A DNA stretch of 64,000 bases from Sneathiella limimaris. GTDB lineage: Bacteria > Pseudomonadota > Alphaproteobacteria > Sneathiellales > Sneathiellaceae. Position 1 is the first letter of the stretch; each line of letters opens with the position of its first letter. This document shows positions 1 through 9,413 of the stretch, one piece after another. The notes beneath the pieces were generated by a model. That model searched no databases. It saw only the letters and a list, made by a program, of their open reading frames with translations, and was not told where the DNA came from. The stretch covers positions 124,001 to 188,000 of the forward strand of contig NZ_JABBYJ010000001.1 of assembly GCF_012932565.1 (NCBI RefSeq), in the 5' to 3' direction. A program made the translations under genes and the position numbers.

Positions 1-133
1 CAGAATCCCGAATAGCAGTGATCAAATTTTCCGGGATACCACAAAGGCCAAAACCACCGGCTGCGATGGTCATCCCATCAAACAGAAGGCCGTCCAGCGC
101 ACTTGCGGCATTTTCATATAACTTATTTGCCAT
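1..133 (-). CDS. 3-oxoacid CoA-transferase subunit A, N-terminal fragment (cut by window edge)
   Basis: The minus strand from an ATG at 133 reads MANKLYENAASALDGLLFDG and continues with the G-G-F-G-L-C-G-I-P-E stretch that is typical of the alpha subunit of succinyl-CoA/acetoacetate CoA transferases. These enzymes move CoA between succinate and 3-oxoacids in ketone-body and short-chain fatty-acid use. Only 44 codons are inside the window, so the catalytic glutamate (which lies in the beta subunit) cannot be seen. A beta-subunit gene would be expected just outside the left edge. The 172 bases between this start and the next gene hold no other reading frame I can support and probably carry its promoter. 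Confidence 0.8.
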   Translation of the reverse strand, partial: MANKLYENAASALDGLLFDGMTIAAGGFGLCGIPENLITAIRDS

Positions 134-305
134 TAGTGATGACTCCTACCTTACCCTATTTCTGTGTACAGTTTCGTTTTCCTAGCCCATCGGCCAGTCT
201 GCGGACCGCGAACTGGTCACTGCACATGTGAGTTCGGGGCAGATCATAACCATATTAATCAGGATTGGAAATGTCCTTTTTTCGCAACTGCACACTGACA
301 AAATG

Positions 306-1559
306 TCAATCAGAGTTGAGCCTCGAAGACTTCAGCCAAAGAATGTTCCACCCGTTTAACAATTTGAAAAAGGGAGCGAAAAGACTTCGAAACTTTTCCC
401 AATTCAAATTCAATTCAGACTGAATATCTGAAAGCGTCCGAACACCATCAATCAATGCAACGATCTCGGCACTCTTCTCCGGTAAGGAAAACTCAATTTG
501 TTCCCCATCGAAGGTAATCGGAAATTTGTTTTTTCCCTTAAATGCAGCGGCTAAAGCCTCTGGAGGGTTCCCTCTTTTCAGGACGGGAATCATTCCAGGT
601 TCTATGCTTGCAACATTGGGACGGGCTGAGTCTTTCAGGACATAGAAAAGGTGAATTTTCTGGGTCCCACTCATATTTTCCGCCAATGCCGCTCGCTCTT
701 CTGGCTTAAGCTCTCGGGCTCGCTTGATCAGGTCTTTGTCTTTTAGATAAGTAACCGGATCATATTTTACGGGCTCAATGAACGTGATTAGCTGAAGACC
801 TGCAGATTGAACAAAGTCATAGACTTCAGGAACCGTATAGCTGCGATCTCTGGGATGCAGAAGCAGGTCAAAAAAAGCTGCGTCTTCTCCCAGTTTATGG
901 TCTCCAACAAAAGGATTCCGAACAAGCCAGTTTGTCGATGGCAACTGCTCTACAAAGGTTTTGGCCAAAGGAACCTGTTTCTTTTGAGGAAGATCGCGGG
1001 TCAACATCTTCAAGGCGTCCTGGACATGATAAACGCCTGTCCGCCCCAGCGTGGCATAAACCATCAGACCCATACCACCTTCGTCGGTCAATACAGCCTC
1101 TAAAGCCTTTAAACCTTCTTCCGGGTCTTCCAAATGATGAAGAACCCCGCAGCAATCTATGTAGTCAAAGGGCTCAAACCCCATTGACGGAAGCTCAAGA
1201 AGGGAACCTGTATGAAACTCCATATTTTGAAGCCCCCTCACTTTTGCACGGGCTTCAACCACCTTGCGACTAGCTGTTGAGAGGTCCAGGTAGGTTACTG
1301 TTCCAGCATTTCCGTGATCGGCTAGCTGTTGCGCCAGCATGATCGCAGCATCGCCGGTTCCCCCACCCGCAACAAGCGCTCTGAAGGGTTTGGAAAAATC
1401 TCTTTTTCCGCCAAAAAGGTAGTGATTAACCTCTTCCAGATTACTGGGACTACCGAAGATTAAACGTTTTCGCTCATCTTCAGGATCGCGAGGTGGATAG
1501 GGAAAGTCCTCATACTGGTTTTTGACCGCTTGGTCTCTCCCTTTCCGTCCTTTAGCCAC
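306..1559 (-). CDS. class I SAM-dependent methyltransferase, substrate unknown
   Basis: The 417-residue product has a Rossmann-type methyltransferase core. The glycine-rich SAM loop A-G-G-G-T-G-D lies near residue 65, the acidic residue ending beta-2 (YLDLS) near 92, and the post-motif D-Y-I-D-C-C-G-V-L-H-H near 133-143. The N-terminal segment (NQYEDFPYPPRDP) and the long C-terminal half are found in a poorly characterised group of bacterial methyltransferases, and the C-terminal part may bind the substrate. Translation starts at a GTG at 1559. The gene lies 8 bases downstream of the quinone oxidoreductase gene and is almost certainly co-transcribed with it. The methyl acceptor cannot be told from sequence. 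Confidence 0.8.
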   Translation of the reverse strand: MAKGRKGRDQAVKNQYEDFPYPPRDPEDERKRLIFGSPSNLEEVNHYLFGGKRDFSKPFRALVAGGGTGDAAIMLAQQLADHGNAGTVTYLDLSTASRKVVEARAKVRGLQNMEFHTGSLLELPSMGFEPFDYIDCCGVLHHLEDPEEGLKALEAVLTDEGGMGLMVYATLGRTGVYHVQDALKMLTRDLPQKKQVPLAKTFVEQLPSTNWLVRNPFVGDHKLGEDAAFFDLLLHPRDRSYTVPEVYDFVQSAGLQLITFIEPVKYDPVTYLKDKDLIKRARELKPEERAALAENMSGTQKIHLFYVLKDSARPNVASIEPGMIPVLKRGNPPEALAAAFKGKNKFPITFDGEQIEFSLPEKSAEIVALIDGVRTLSDIQSELNLNWEKFRSLFAPFFKLLNGWNILWLKSSRLNSD

Positions 1560-1567
1560 AGATCTAC

Positions 1568-2548
1568 CTATTCCTTGACCGTAATGATCACTTTCCCGGT
1601 AGATTTACGGGATAGAAGCGCCTTCATTGCATCTGCTCCCTGCTCCAATGGGAAATGCATGGAAACATGCGGCTTTAATTCACCACGTTCCACCATATCC
1701 AGCATAGCCTGGAAGTTAGCTCGGTTTTTTTCAGGATTACGACGCGCAAACTCGCCCCAGAACACCCCAACAACTGAACAGCCTTTCAGCAACGCTAGGT
1801 TCGTTGGTAATTCAGCAATTCGGCCAGACGCAAAACCGATGACAAGCAAACGGCCTTCCCAGTTGATGCAGCGCATAGACTGGTCGAAAGCGTCGCCCCC
1901 AACGGGATCATAAATCACGTCAGCACCCTTACCACCGGTCAGTTCCTTGACCCGGTCCTTGATGCTCTCCTTGGAATAATTGATCACATGATCGGCGCCA
2001 TATTCCTTGACGATGTCAAACTTTTCATCTGAGCCGACAGTCCCGATCACTGTGGCGCCGAGGGCTTTACCCAGCTCAACGGCATTCAGGCCAACACCAC
2101 CAGCCGCGCCATGAACTAGAAGAACTTCACCCTTCTTCAAATTCCCTCGATCAACTAGAGCATGATACGTCGTACCATAAGTCACAGGAAAACCGGCCGC
2201 CTTATCAAAGGCCATATTGTCAGGAATAACGTAAGTTCCGTCCTCCGGAGCGACCACATATTCGGCAAAGCCACCATGACCATGGTTAGACATCACACGA
2301 TCACCAACCTTGATTTTTGTGACACCCTCGCCAACCTCAGTAACAATTCCAGCGCTTTCCATTCCTGGAGAGAACGGGAAAGGCGGTTTAAACTGGTACT
2401 TCCCTGCGATCATCAAAGTGTCCGGAAAGTTCAGGCCAACTGAATGAACTTGTATTTTGACCATGCCTTTGGAGACTTCAGGCTCTGCAATATCTTCCAT
2501 GACCAAGATGTCAGGACTACCAAATTCTTTACAGACTAATGCTTTCAT
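1568..2548 (-). CDS. NADPH:quinone oxidoreductase, zinc-free MDR family
   Basis: The 326-residue protein is a medium-chain dehydrogenase/reductase of the quinone-oxidoreductase branch. Visible marks are the GroES-like N-terminal half with NFPDTLMIAGKYQ and PFSPGMESAGIV, the dinucleotide-binding AAGGVG motif near residue 147-152, and the absence of the structural zinc cysteines found in alcohol dehydrogenases. Such enzymes reduce quinones or enones with NADPH. It is the first gene of a two-gene minus-strand unit with the methyltransferase at 306-1559. The start is the ATG at 2548 and the length is normal for the family. The in vivo substrate is not predictable. Confidence 0.88.
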   Translation of the reverse strand: MKALVCKEFGSPDILVMEDIAEPEVSKGMVKIQVHSVGLNFPDTLMIAGKYQFKPPFPFSPGMESAGIVTEVGEGVTKIKVGDRVMSNHGHGGFAEYVVAPEDGTYVIPDNMAFDKAAGFPVTYGTTYHALVDRGNLKKGEVLLVHGAAGGVGLNAVELGKALGATVIGTVGSDEKFDIVKEYGADHVINYSKESIKDRVKELTGGKGADVIYDPVGGDAFDQSMRCINWEGRLLVIGFASGRIAELPTNLALLKGCSVVGVFWGEFARRNPEKNRANFQAMLDMVERGELKPHVSMHFPLEQGADAMKALLSRKSTGKVIITVKE

Positions 2549-2646
2549 TTTCTTCCCATTCCTCGCCCGTTTAAGGGGTTATTCTGATTTTTTGCGCTGC
2601 ACAAGTTAAGTCAGTTTTACGCGTCGGGTCAATTAGGTGATTTGCA

Positions 2647-3672
2647 TTAATTGTCGATAACCGACATATGCCCCACATTCATCTTGTTCCAGTTGGTGAT
2701 TACAGGTGCCGTGAAATCTGCAGTTTCACGCCGCATATCCTCTGACATGACACCTAAGAGCTCAAGAATTCCGCCGAGTGCAACTTCAGCCCCGCGCTTT
2801 GTGCCATCCAAAGTCTTAAGTGCTATACCCAGTCCTTGGTCGGGCAAAGCAGCGAGATAAACGCCTTCTGCCCCGACCTTTGCGATAACAGATCCTTTTG
2901 CGGATCGGTTTAGTGCGGTGCACAACCGATCAGATCCGGCAATCATTTCAGGTGCTTTTGCAATAGCACTCTGAATCCGTTTGCAAGCCGCAACACGATC
3001 GCCTGAAAACCGGTTTGGGTCCGCAAATCGCGCTATCGCCATCGCAGAGTTTAAAAGGGGAATTGCAATTGTCGGAATAGAGCAGCCATCAATGCCAACT
3101 TCAGCTTTTTCCAGATCGAGTCCGGTAAACTCCTCCAACACTTTCACAATTCGTTGCTGAACAGGATGATCCAGACGAATATATCCCTTGTGATCCTCTC
3201 CTAGATGTAAAGCAGTCGCCAAAAACCCGGTATGTTTTCCAGAGCAATTATTATGCGCGGTTGTTGGCATCAAACCTTTTGCAGCCAGAGCTCTCTCTGC
3301 AGGCGGGTAGGTCGGCCAATGCGCCCCGCATTCCAGTTCCTCGATAGATAGACCTAAACGCTCTAACCATTTTGTGACTGCACTGACATGAATGTCTTCC
3401 CCAGTATGGGACGCGCATGCAAGGGATAACTCCTGCTCAGATACGGAAAACGCATCCGCAGCCCCCGTTTCGACCAGCGGCAAAGCTTGCACTGGCTTGA
3501 TTGCTGAGCGGAGATATACTGGGCTTTCCACATTTCCCCATGAATGCAGAATGGCACCATCACTATCCGTCACCACAGCGTTGACGTGATGCAAGCTTTC
3601 CACCATCTTGCCGCGCCATACCTCAACTGTGATCGGCTCGCTGTTCGTGTTTTTTGGATTTTGCTTTAACAT
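2647..3672 (-). CDS. L-asparaginase, Rhizobium-etli type II (class 3)
   Basis: The 341-residue protein matches the asparaginase family first described in Rhizobium etli (Pfam Asparaginase_II), unrelated to the E. coli AnsA/AnsB fold. The nucleophile region reads Y-L-R-S-A-I-K-P-V-Q, giving the Ser/Lys pair of the serine-hydrolase-like site. Further conserved blocks are CASHTGEDIHV, HNNCSGKHTGF and G-I-D-G-C-S-I-P-T, which hold the Cys/Lys/Cys zinc-site residues of that family. It hydrolyses asparagine to aspartate and ammonia in the cytoplasm. The gene is transcribed alone, divergent from the RNA methyltransferase gene, and the 100-base gap upstream of the QOR gene suggests a separate unit. 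Confidence 0.88.
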   Translation of the reverse strand: MLKQNPKNTNSEPITVEVWRGKMVESLHHVNAVVTDSDGAILHSWGNVESPVYLRSAIKPVQALPLVETGAADAFSVSEQELSLACASHTGEDIHVSAVTKWLERLGLSIEELECGAHWPTYPPAERALAAKGLMPTTAHNNCSGKHTGFLATALHLGEDHKGYIRLDHPVQQRIVKVLEEFTGLDLEKAEVGIDGCSIPTIAIPLLNSAMAIARFADPNRFSGDRVAACKRIQSAIAKAPEMIAGSDRLCTALNRSAKGSVIAKVGAEGVYLAALPDQGLGIALKTLDGTKRGAEVALGGILELLGVMSEDMRRETADFTAPVITNWNKMNVGHMSVIDN

Positions 3673-3748
3673 GGGGATTGTCCTAGCGGATAAATTTTAC
3701 TAACTCTCTCAACCATATCCGATGATCTGCCATGGAGTAACCCTATTT

Positions 3749-4300
3749 ATGTCAAGCAGAGGCTATTTTGGAATTGGGATTGAAGGTGTCAGCAAACCAA
3801 TGAACGCTGGCAACCTTTTCAGGACCGCACATGCGTTCGGCGCAAGTTTTGTTTTCACAATTGGTGCTGAATATTCTGTTCGCCAAGCGCGCTCAGATAC
3901 CAGCGTCGCTCCCAAAAATATCCCCTGGTATGATTTTGAAACCATTGACGACCTGCAACTCCCCAAAATGTGTAAACTTGTCGGCGTCGAGCTCTTGGAT
4001 GAAGCAGTGGAACTTCCCAGCTTCTACCATCCAATTAGCGCCGCCTATGTCCTTGGGCGAGAGAGAGGTTCACTCTCACCCGCACTTCAGGAAAAATGTG
4101 ATTATTTCATCAAAATTCCGACAAGTTTCTGTTTGAATGTTGCAACAGCGGGGGCCGTGGTTATGTATGATCGTGTCATTTCCCATGGCCGCTATGCCAA
4201 ACGTCCAACGAGCGAACTTGGCAAAGCAGTTCCGCTTCCTGATCACGTGCAGGGAAAACCAAAGAACCGTACCTTGAAGAAGGCAAAGGGTTTAGGGTAG
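3749..4300 (+). CDS. TrmH/SpoU-family RNA 2'-O-methyltransferase
   Basis: The product (183 residues from the start chosen here) is a short SPOUT methyltransferase without an extra RNA-binding N-domain. Motif 1 is N-L-F-R-T-A-H-A-F-G-A, motif 2 is L-G-R-E-R-G-S-L-S, and motif 3 is I-P-T-S-F-C-L-N-V-A-T-A-G. Together these form the trefoil-knot SAM site. It should methylate a ribose in tRNA or rRNA, but the target cannot be assigned. An ATG at 3722 is in frame, but the homology-bearing part begins MSSRGYFGIG at 3749, and a GGAG lies about 11 bases upstream, so the later start is preferred. It is divergent from the asparaginase gene. Confidence 0.82.
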   Translation: MSSRGYFGIGIEGVSKPMNAGNLFRTAHAFGASFVFTIGAEYSVRQARSDTSVAPKNIPWYDFETIDDLQLPKMCKLVGVELLDEAVELPSFYHPISAAYVLGRERGSLSPALQEKCDYFIKIPTSFCLNVATAGAVVMYDRVISHGRYAKRPTSELGKAVPLPDHVQGKPKNRTLKKAKGLG

Positions 4301-4364
4301 CATATCCGGGACCCTTTGATGGACATAGACGAGCACCGTAACCAAGAGCAGACAGACTGAGATC

Positions 4365-4892
4365 ATGTTAAATAACTACAGAATGAAAGCACTGGGATTA
4401 GTCCTATTTGGGACACTGAGTTTCGCCGCCTCAAATACTTTAGCAGCTAGTAATGACCCACGTGCGCTTGGGACATTCAAGGACTGGAGCGCTTATACCT
4501 GGGTCGAAGCCGGTCAGAAGGTTTGTTATATGTTGTCACGTCCACTGAAGTCGCTGCCCACAAATGTCAGTCGCGGTGATATTTATATGATGGTTACCTA
4601 CCGGCCCAAGTCACGCTCCAAAGAAGAAGTCAGCCACGTAACAGGTTACCCGTACAAAGATAAATCGACTGTTGATGTCATAATCGACAAACGAAAGTTT
4701 AAGTTGGCTACAGATGATGACGTCGCGTGGGTTCCAGAAGGCGAAAGTGATGACAAGCTGATCAAAGCCATGCGCGGTGGTTCCCGCATGACGGTCAAAG
4801 GAACATCGTCACGTGGTACGGACACCACGGACACATATTCATTACAAGGCTTTACAGCGGCACATAAGCAGATTAGAAAAAGCTGCAGCTAG
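4365..4892 (+). CDS. IalB-family periplasmic protein (invasion-associated locus B)
   Basis: The 175-residue protein has a Sec signal peptide of about 28 residues ending in NTLA-A. A single small IalB domain follows: FKDWSAYTWV near the start, a conserved cysteine in KVCYMLSRP, and a closing I-R-K-S-C. The two cysteines probably form a disulfide. IalB proteins are widespread in alphaproteobacteria. They were named for an invasion locus of Bartonella, but in non-pathogens their role is unknown, so no virulence function is implied. The gene precedes rlmN by about 80 bases with weak hairpins between. Confidence 0.82.
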   Translation: MLNNYRMKALGLVLFGTLSFAASNTLAASNDPRALGTFKDWSAYTWVEAGQKVCYMLSRPLKSLPTNVSRGDIYMMVTYRPKSRSKEEVSHVTGYPYKDKSTVDVIIDKRKFKLATDDDVAWVPEGESDDKLIKAMRGGSRMTVKGTSSRGTDTTDTYSLQGFTAAHKQIRKSCS

Positions 4893-4895
4893 AGA

Positions 4896-4947
4896 CCGGC
4901 AAGGCCGGACGAATTTTTCGGAGCGCACCGGTAAGGTTTTGCGCTCC
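4896..4947 (+). terminator. two weak hairpins between ialB-like gene and rlmN
   Basis: A five-base-pair stem CCGGC/GCCGG (4896-4908) is followed by a short T run at 4914-4918. Directly after it lies an eight-base-pair inverted repeat, GGAGCGCA/TGCGCTCC (4920-4927 and 4940-4947), with no T tract. The first could be a weak terminator for the IalB gene and the second an attenuating hairpin ahead of rlmN. Confidence 0.3.
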
Positions 4948-4970
4948 TACTATAGAAGTATAAGTGACCC

Positions 4971-6125
4971 ATGGAACACCTAATCCCAGATGTGGAAGCT
5001 GTCGACCGGCAGCCGGAGCTATTGGCTATCCGCAAAAGCCTTGTAGGGATGACCCGCAAAGAAATGGCGGATGCCCTTTTTGAAACGGGAACCCCTGAAA
5101 AACAGGCAAAAATGCGCAGCCGGCAGCTGTTTCATTGGCTTTATTATCGGGGTGCCAGTTCGTTTGAGGATATGACATCCATCTCTAAGGATATGCGGGC
5201 ACTACTACCAGAAAACTTCACGGTTGAGCGGCCTGAAATTACAAGCCTACAGCAATCCACAGACGGCACCCGTAAGTGGCTTGTCAAGTTTCCTGATGGA
5301 CAGGAAGTCGAATCGGTTCATATTCCAGAGGAGGATCGGGGCGCACTTTGTGTCTCAAGCCAGGTAGGTTGCACCCTGACATGCAGCTTTTGCCATACAG
5401 GCACTATGAAACTTGTGCGGAACTTAACCGCTGGTGAAATTATCTCCCAGATGTTGGTCGCACGGGACACGATTAATGAATGGCCGAGCCCAAAGGGTAA
5501 CCGGATGATTTCAAACATCGTTATGATGGGTATGGGTGAACCCCTGCTGAATTATGACAATGTGTCGAAAGCCCTGCAGATCATTATGGATGGGGAAGGC
5601 ATTTCGCTTTCCAAGCGGCGGATTACCCTATCGACATCTGGCGTTGTTCCTAAGATCTATCAATGTGGTGAAGAGCTGGGTGTTAATCTAGCGATCTCGC
5701 TTCATGCGGTTAGCAATGATGTTCGAGATATTCTGGTTCCAATCAATAAGCGTTATCCGATCAAAGAACTTCTTCAGGCTTGTAAGGACTATCCCGCCAG
5801 TAATAATGCCCGCCGGATTACATTCGAATATGTGATGCTGGATGGGATTAACGACAGCCCTGCGGATGCCCGTGAACTGGTTCGCCTGTTGAAAGACATT
5901 CCAGCCAAGGTCAATCTAATTCCGTTCAACCCATGGCCCGGTAGCAACTACAAATGCTCCAGCAACAATGCGATCCATCGATTTGCCAAAATCGTCAATG
6001 ATGCTGGCTACTCCTCACCTGTGCGCGTTCCACGTGGTCAGGATATCATGGCTGCCTGTGGTCAGTTAAAAACGGCGAGCACAAAAGAGCGGGCCTCAGC
6101 CCGACGACAAGCCGTCAACAGCTAA
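4971..6125 (+). CDS. rlmN: dual-specificity 23S rRNA/tRNA (adenine-C2)-methyltransferase RlmN
   Basis: The 384-residue radical-SAM enzyme methylates C2 of A2503 in 23S rRNA and A37 in some tRNAs. The cluster-binding motif C-T-L-T-C-S-F-C is at residues 134-141. The GEPLLNY segment that helps bind SAM follows. The C-terminal catalytic cysteine is in M-A-A-C-G-Q, and the first conserved cysteine is in ALCVSSQVG. Length and motif order are normal. The start is the ATG at 4971. It is followed by a strong hairpin (6135-6165) and then argG on the same strand. The IalB/rlmN/argG order is common in alphaproteobacteria, but co-regulation is not evident here. Confidence 0.96.
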   Translation: MEHLIPDVEAVDRQPELLAIRKSLVGMTRKEMADALFETGTPEKQAKMRSRQLFHWLYYRGASSFEDMTSISKDMRALLPENFTVERPEITSLQQSTDGTRKWLVKFPDGQEVESVHIPEEDRGALCVSSQVGCTLTCSFCHTGTMKLVRNLTAGEIISQMLVARDTINEWPSPKGNRMISNIVMMGMGEPLLNYDNVSKALQIIMDGEGISLSKRRITLSTSGVVPKIYQCGEELGVNLAISLHAVSNDVRDILVPINKRYPIKELLQACKDYPASNNARRITFEYVMLDGINDSPADARELVRLLKDIPAKVNLIPFNPWPGSNYKCSSNNAIHRFAKIVNDAGYSSPVRVPRGQDIMAACGQLKTASTKERASARRQAVNS

Positions 6126-6134
6126 TTCAGAATG

Positions 6135-6165
6135 CTGCAAGGGATGCAGTTGCTTTCCCTTGCAG
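6135..6165 (+). terminator. strong hairpin after rlmN, probable terminator or attenuator before argG
   Basis: A perfect ten-base-pair inverted repeat, CTGCAAGGGA at 6135-6144 and TCCCTTGCAG at 6156-6165, encloses an 11-base loop. A pyrimidine-rich tract with TTTT follows about 10 bases later rather than immediately. It lies 10 bases past the rlmN stop and 70 bases before argG. Confidence 0.45.
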
Positions 6166-6235
6166 GCCATTCGCTTTTCCCCTATTTTGCGCGCTTCAAT
6201 TATTCGGACATTGTTTCTCATTAAGGGTTATCGTC

Positions 6236-7447
6236 ATGTCTAAAGACATTAAAAAAGTCGTACTGGCCTATTCAGGTGGCCTGGATACGTCTGTCATCCT
6301 CAAATGGCTCCAGACAACTTACAACTGTGAGGTTGTGACCTTTACCGCTGATCTTGGTCAGGGTGAAGAACTTGAGCCAGCCCGCCAGAAAGCGGAACTG
6401 CTGGGGATCAAAGAAATCTACATTGATGACCTGAGAGAAGAATTTGTCCGCGATTTCGTGTTTCCAATGTTCCGCGCAAATGCGGTTTATGAGGGGCAAT
6501 ACTTACTCGGCACGTCAATCGCCCGCCCACTAATTTCCAAGCGACAAATTGAAATCGCTCATGAAGTTGGTGCAGATGCGGTCGCCCACGGAGCGACAGG
6601 CAAAGGTAATGACCAGGTTCGCTTCGAACTGGGCTATTACGCACTTGATCCAGATATCAAAGTGATTGCCCCTTGGCGGGAATGGGACCTGAACTCCCGG
6701 ACCAAATTGATCGACTTTGCTGAGAAAAACCAGATCCCGATCCCTAAGGACAAGCGCGGTGAAGCACCATTTTCTGTAGACGCCAACCTTTTGCACATTT
6801 CAGCTGAAGGTAAGGCTTTGGAAGACCCTTGGGAAGAAGCGGGTGAATATGTTTATTCTCGCACGGTTGCGCCTGAAGATGCTCCGGACACACCCACATA
6901 TATTGAGATCGAATATGAGAAGGGCGATCCGATTGCTCTGGACGGTAAGAAACTGAGCCCGGCAGAAATGCTGACGGCCCTAAACAAACTTGCTGGAGAC
7001 AACGGAATTGGCCGCCTTGACTTGGTAGAAGGGCGTTTTGTTGGCATGAAATCCAGGGGCATTTATGAAACCCCAGGCGGTACTATCATGTTGGAAGCGC
7101 ATCGCGGGATTGAGCAAATCACTCTTGATCGCGGCGCGATGCATCTAAAAGATGACATTATGCCTCGCTATGCTGAGCTGATTTACAATGGCCTCTGGTT
7201 CTCACCTGAAAGGGAAATGCTCCAGGCATTGATTGACAAGAGCCAGGAAAAAGTTTGCGGCGTTGTCCGCCTTAAACTGTTTAAAGGTCGCGTCAGTGTC
7301 GTCGGACGGAAGAGTAAATTCTCTCTCTACTCGATGGAACATGTCACTTTTGAAGAAGATACAGTTTACGACCAACGGGATGCAGAAGGCTTTATCAAAC
7401 TTAATGCCTTGCGGCTTCGTTTGCTGCACCGTCAAAAAGGCGGTTGA
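6236..7447 (+). CDS. argG: argininosuccinate synthase
   Basis: The 403-residue cytoplasmic enzyme joins citrulline and aspartate with ATP in the penultimate step of arginine synthesis. It carries the N-type ATP pyrophosphatase loop AYSGGLDTS at residues 10-18. Other family blocks are [14 protein letters not shown] and the APWREW segment, and the R-G-I-Y-E-T-P-G-G block lies in the C-terminal half. The length is typical. A strong bidirectional terminator follows directly, so it is probably the last gene of its unit. No arginine-type operator was recognised upstream. Confidence 0.97.
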   Translation: MSKDIKKVVLAYSGGLDTSVILKWLQTTYNCEVVTFTADLGQGEELEPARQKAELLGIKEIYIDDLREEFVRDFVFPMFRANAVYEGQYLLGTSIARPLISKRQIEIAHEVGADAVAHGATGKGNDQVRFELGYYALDPDIKVIAPWREWDLNSRTKLIDFAEKNQIPIPKDKRGEAPFSVDANLLHISAEGKALEDPWEEAGEYVYSRTVAPEDAPDTPTYIEIEYEKGDPIALDGKKLSPAEMLTALNKLAGDNGIGRLDLVEGRFVGMKSRGIYETPGGTIMLEAHRGIEQITLDRGAMHLKDDIMPRYAELIYNGLWFSPEREMLQALIDKSQEKVCGVVRLKLFKGRVSVVGRKSKFSLYSMEHVTFEEDTVYDQRDAEGFIKLNALRLRLLHRQKGG

Positions 7448-7471
7448 TTCAAGCAATCTCAGGAGAATACG

Positions 7472-7498
7472 AAAGGCGCCTCAAAGGGCGCCTTTTTT
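7472..7498 (+). terminator. rho-independent terminator after argG, shared with the convergent gene
   Basis: The nine-base-pair stem AAAGGCGCC/GGCGCCTTT (7472-7480 and 7487-7495) has a six-base loop and is followed by further T residues. On the minus strand the A-rich left flank gives a weaker T tract, so it may also serve the convergent operon, whose last stop codon overlaps it at 7497-7499. Confidence 0.85.
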
Positions 7499-7802
7499 AA
7501 TGCCTTGGCCCCGGCGGATCCTCATCTATTTCGAAATCCTGGACCTCTTCCACATAAGGGACGTGTCGGTCTTTGATGAAGAGAAAAGCAGAGAACGCGC
7601 CACCACATACGCCACCGATTGCCATCATGGTGGAGACTTCTGGCATCCAGCTCAAATCCCATTGAAGGCCAAGCACACCTACGAGCAACAACAAACCAGC
7701 TCCTGGAATGGCCAACAATACTATCCCTGCAACCACTCCTGTCAGAACTCCAACAACAACAGTTTTTAGGAAGGCTAAATGTGTTCTGTTTATACTTCTC
7801 AT
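7497..7802 (-). CDS. small two- or three-helix membrane protein, unknown function
   Basis: The 101-residue protein has a hydrophobic helix at about 12-30, a second at about 32-48 and a third at about 58-76, then an acidic tail (EEVQDFEIDEDPPGP). I recognise no characterised family. It is the last gene of a minus-strand unit, 13 bases after folD, and its stop codon lies inside the argG terminator hairpin. The tight spacing and membrane segments support a real gene co-expressed with yggT, DUF167 and folD, but its role is unknown. Confidence 0.68.
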   Translation of the reverse strand: MRSINRTHLAFLKTVVVGVLTGVVAGIVLLAIPGAGLLLLVGVLGLQWDLSWMPEVSTMMAIGGVCGGAFSAFLFIKDRHVPYVEEVQDFEIDEDPPGPRH

Positions 7803-7815
7803 TAAGAGTATATAG

Positions 7816-8703
7816 TTATTCGATCTCAGGAATTTCGATATTATTGCTTCGGCAACAGGCTGTTACGGTATTAACCAGCAGAAATGCTATTGTCATGGGG
7901 CCGACGCCTCCAGGAACTGGCGTGATTGCACCTGCTTTTTGTTCAGCTTCTGGATAGCAGACATCACCAACCAATCGGCTTTTCCCGCCCTCGGTTTCGA
8001 TCCGGTTAATCCCAACATCAATAACAGTTGCGCCGTCTTTCACCCAATCGCCACGGATCATTTCTGGACGCCCAACTGCCGCGACCAAAATATCAGCAGT
8101 ACGGCAAAGGCCAGGAAGGTCTTTGGTTTTGGAATGTGCAATTGTTACTGTGCAGTTTTCTGCCAGTAATAAACTGGCCATGGGCTTGCCCACAATATTG
8201 GAACGCCCGACAACCACCGCATTGAGGCCAGATAAATCTCCGATACGCTCTTTCAAAAGTGTAATGCAGCCGAGTGGCGTACAAGGCACCATTGCATCCA
8301 GCCCCACAGCCTGGCGACCGGAATTAATCACATGGAACCCGTCCACGTCTTTTGCAGGATCAATGGCATTAATCACAGCCATCTCATCAACTTGTGGCGG
8401 GAGCGGGAGTTGCACCAGAATACCATGAATGGTGGGATCATTATTCAGCCGGTCGACAACAGCCAAAACTTCAGCTTGCGTTGCGTCTTTCTCCAGCCGA
8501 ATTTCCTCGGACTTCATGCCCGCTTCTACTGTGACTTTGTTTTTATTTCTCACGTAGACCTGACTGGCGGGATCTTCCCCCACTAGAACCACAGCAAGCC
8601 CGGGGGTAATGTCATATTTGGATTTCAGAAAGGCAACCTGCCCTGCAACACGCTCCCGGACAGTTTGGGCATAGGCTTTTCCGTCAATTCGCTCGGCTAC
8701 CAT
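7816..8703 (-). CDS. folD: bifunctional methylenetetrahydrofolate dehydrogenase/cyclohydrolase
   Basis: The 295-residue enzyme interconverts 5,10-methylene-, methenyl- and 10-formyl-tetrahydrofolate with NADP. Visible family blocks are Y-V-R-N-K-N-K with the catalytic Tyr/Lys, [15 protein letters not shown], the P-C-T-P-L-G segment and [12 protein letters not shown], where the Rossmann half begins. The closing [11 protein letters not shown] is also intact. The start codon overlaps the stop of the upstream DUF167 gene by one base (TGATG), which indicates translational coupling. Third gene of the yggT operon. Confidence 0.96.
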   Translation of the reverse strand: MVAERIDGKAYAQTVRERVAGQVAFLKSKYDITPGLAVVLVGEDPASQVYVRNKNKVTVEAGMKSEEIRLEKDATQAEVLAVVDRLNNDPTIHGILVQLPLPPQVDEMAVINAIDPAKDVDGFHVINSGRQAVGLDAMVPCTPLGCITLLKERIGDLSGLNAVVVGRSNIVGKPMASLLLAENCTVTIAHSKTKDLPGLCRTADILVAAVGRPEMIRGDWVKDGATVIDVGINRIETEGGKSRLVGDVCYPEAEQKAGAITPVPGGVGPMTIAFLLVNTVTACCRSNNIEIPEIE

Positions 8704-9035
8704 CAGTTGTTCACCTTGTCTCTTTGCTCAGAAAACCAGACTTGCAGCTTAAGCAGGGAAGACGAAACCTCTCCACCGACAAAAACTGTCTTATTTCGGT
8801 CTGTTTGCCCCTGAATTACTTCCAAACTGCTCGGTGAACAAGAAAGAAATTTAGACAGAAGCTTTATTGCAGCTTTATTCGCCTTTCCTTTTTCGGGCTG
8901 AGCTGTCACGCATAGTTTTAATCGATTTCGATCACTGCCCTGATAAAGGCCATCTATTCGGTTGGCAGAGGCGTTTGGCTGCAAACGCAAAAAGAGCCGA
9001 ATTCCTTCGGCTCTTTCTTCAAAAGGAGGCTCCAT
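8703..9035 (-). CDS. DUF167 (YggU) family protein
   Basis: The 110-residue product belongs to the small DUF167/YggU family, which usually accompanies yggT in proteobacteria. The core [15 protein letters not shown] and the [15 protein letters not shown] block are both present. The function of the family is unknown. An earlier ATG at 9059 would lie inside yggT. The ATG at 9035 shares one base with the yggT stop (TAATG), so it is the better start. The stop again overlaps the folD start by one base. Confidence 0.87.
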   Translation of the reverse strand: MEPPFEERAEGIRLFLRLQPNASANRIDGLYQGSDRNRLKLCVTAQPEKGKANKAAIKLLSKFLSCSPSSLEVIQGQTDRNKTVFVGGEVSSSLLKLQVWFSEQRDKVNN

Positions 9036-9319
9036 TAGTATGCCACCAAAAATTCCCACATCAGGTTTCGAATAAAGTAGAGTAATAAGATCAGCACAAT
9101 CGGCGTCACATCCAAACCACCAATTGAAGGAATGATCTGCCTAAGCGGCCTTAGCAGCGGTTCCGTTATCCGATAGAGAAATTGCCCAACAGTTGATACA
9201 AACTGATTTTGAGTGTTAATCACGTTGAATGCAATAAGCCAGCTCATAATCGCATTTGCAATGAGCAGCCACACATATATTTCAATTACAGTACTGACTA
9301 GAACGACCAAGGATTGCAT
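9035..9319 (-). CDS. YggT-family inner membrane protein
   Basis: The 94-residue protein has two hydrophobic stretches (about 5-30 and 70-90) flanking the conserved middle T-E-P-L-L-R-P-L-R-Q-I-I-P that defines the YggT family. Family members are small integral membrane proteins linked to osmotic tolerance or division-associated roles in some bacteria, but the molecular role is unsettled. It is the first gene of the four-gene minus-strand operon ending at 7497. The start is the ATG at 9319. Confidence 0.88.
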   Translation of the reverse strand: MQSLVVLVSTVIEIYVWLLIANAIMSWLIAFNVINTQNQFVSTVGQFLYRITEPLLRPLRQIIPSIGGLDVTPIVLILLLYFIRNLMWEFLVAY

Positions 9320-9413
9320 GTTTTCACTCTGCCTGTTTTTTGGATGTCTCTACATTTAGTCATCTTCACCAAGTAGAGCAAGGCTAACTGCATATCCTAA
9401 TCAAATTACCATC

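Noticed and set aside
7233-7769. 178-codon plus-strand frame across the argG end
   Set aside because: It is a shadow of argG and of the convergent small membrane protein and runs through a strong terminator.
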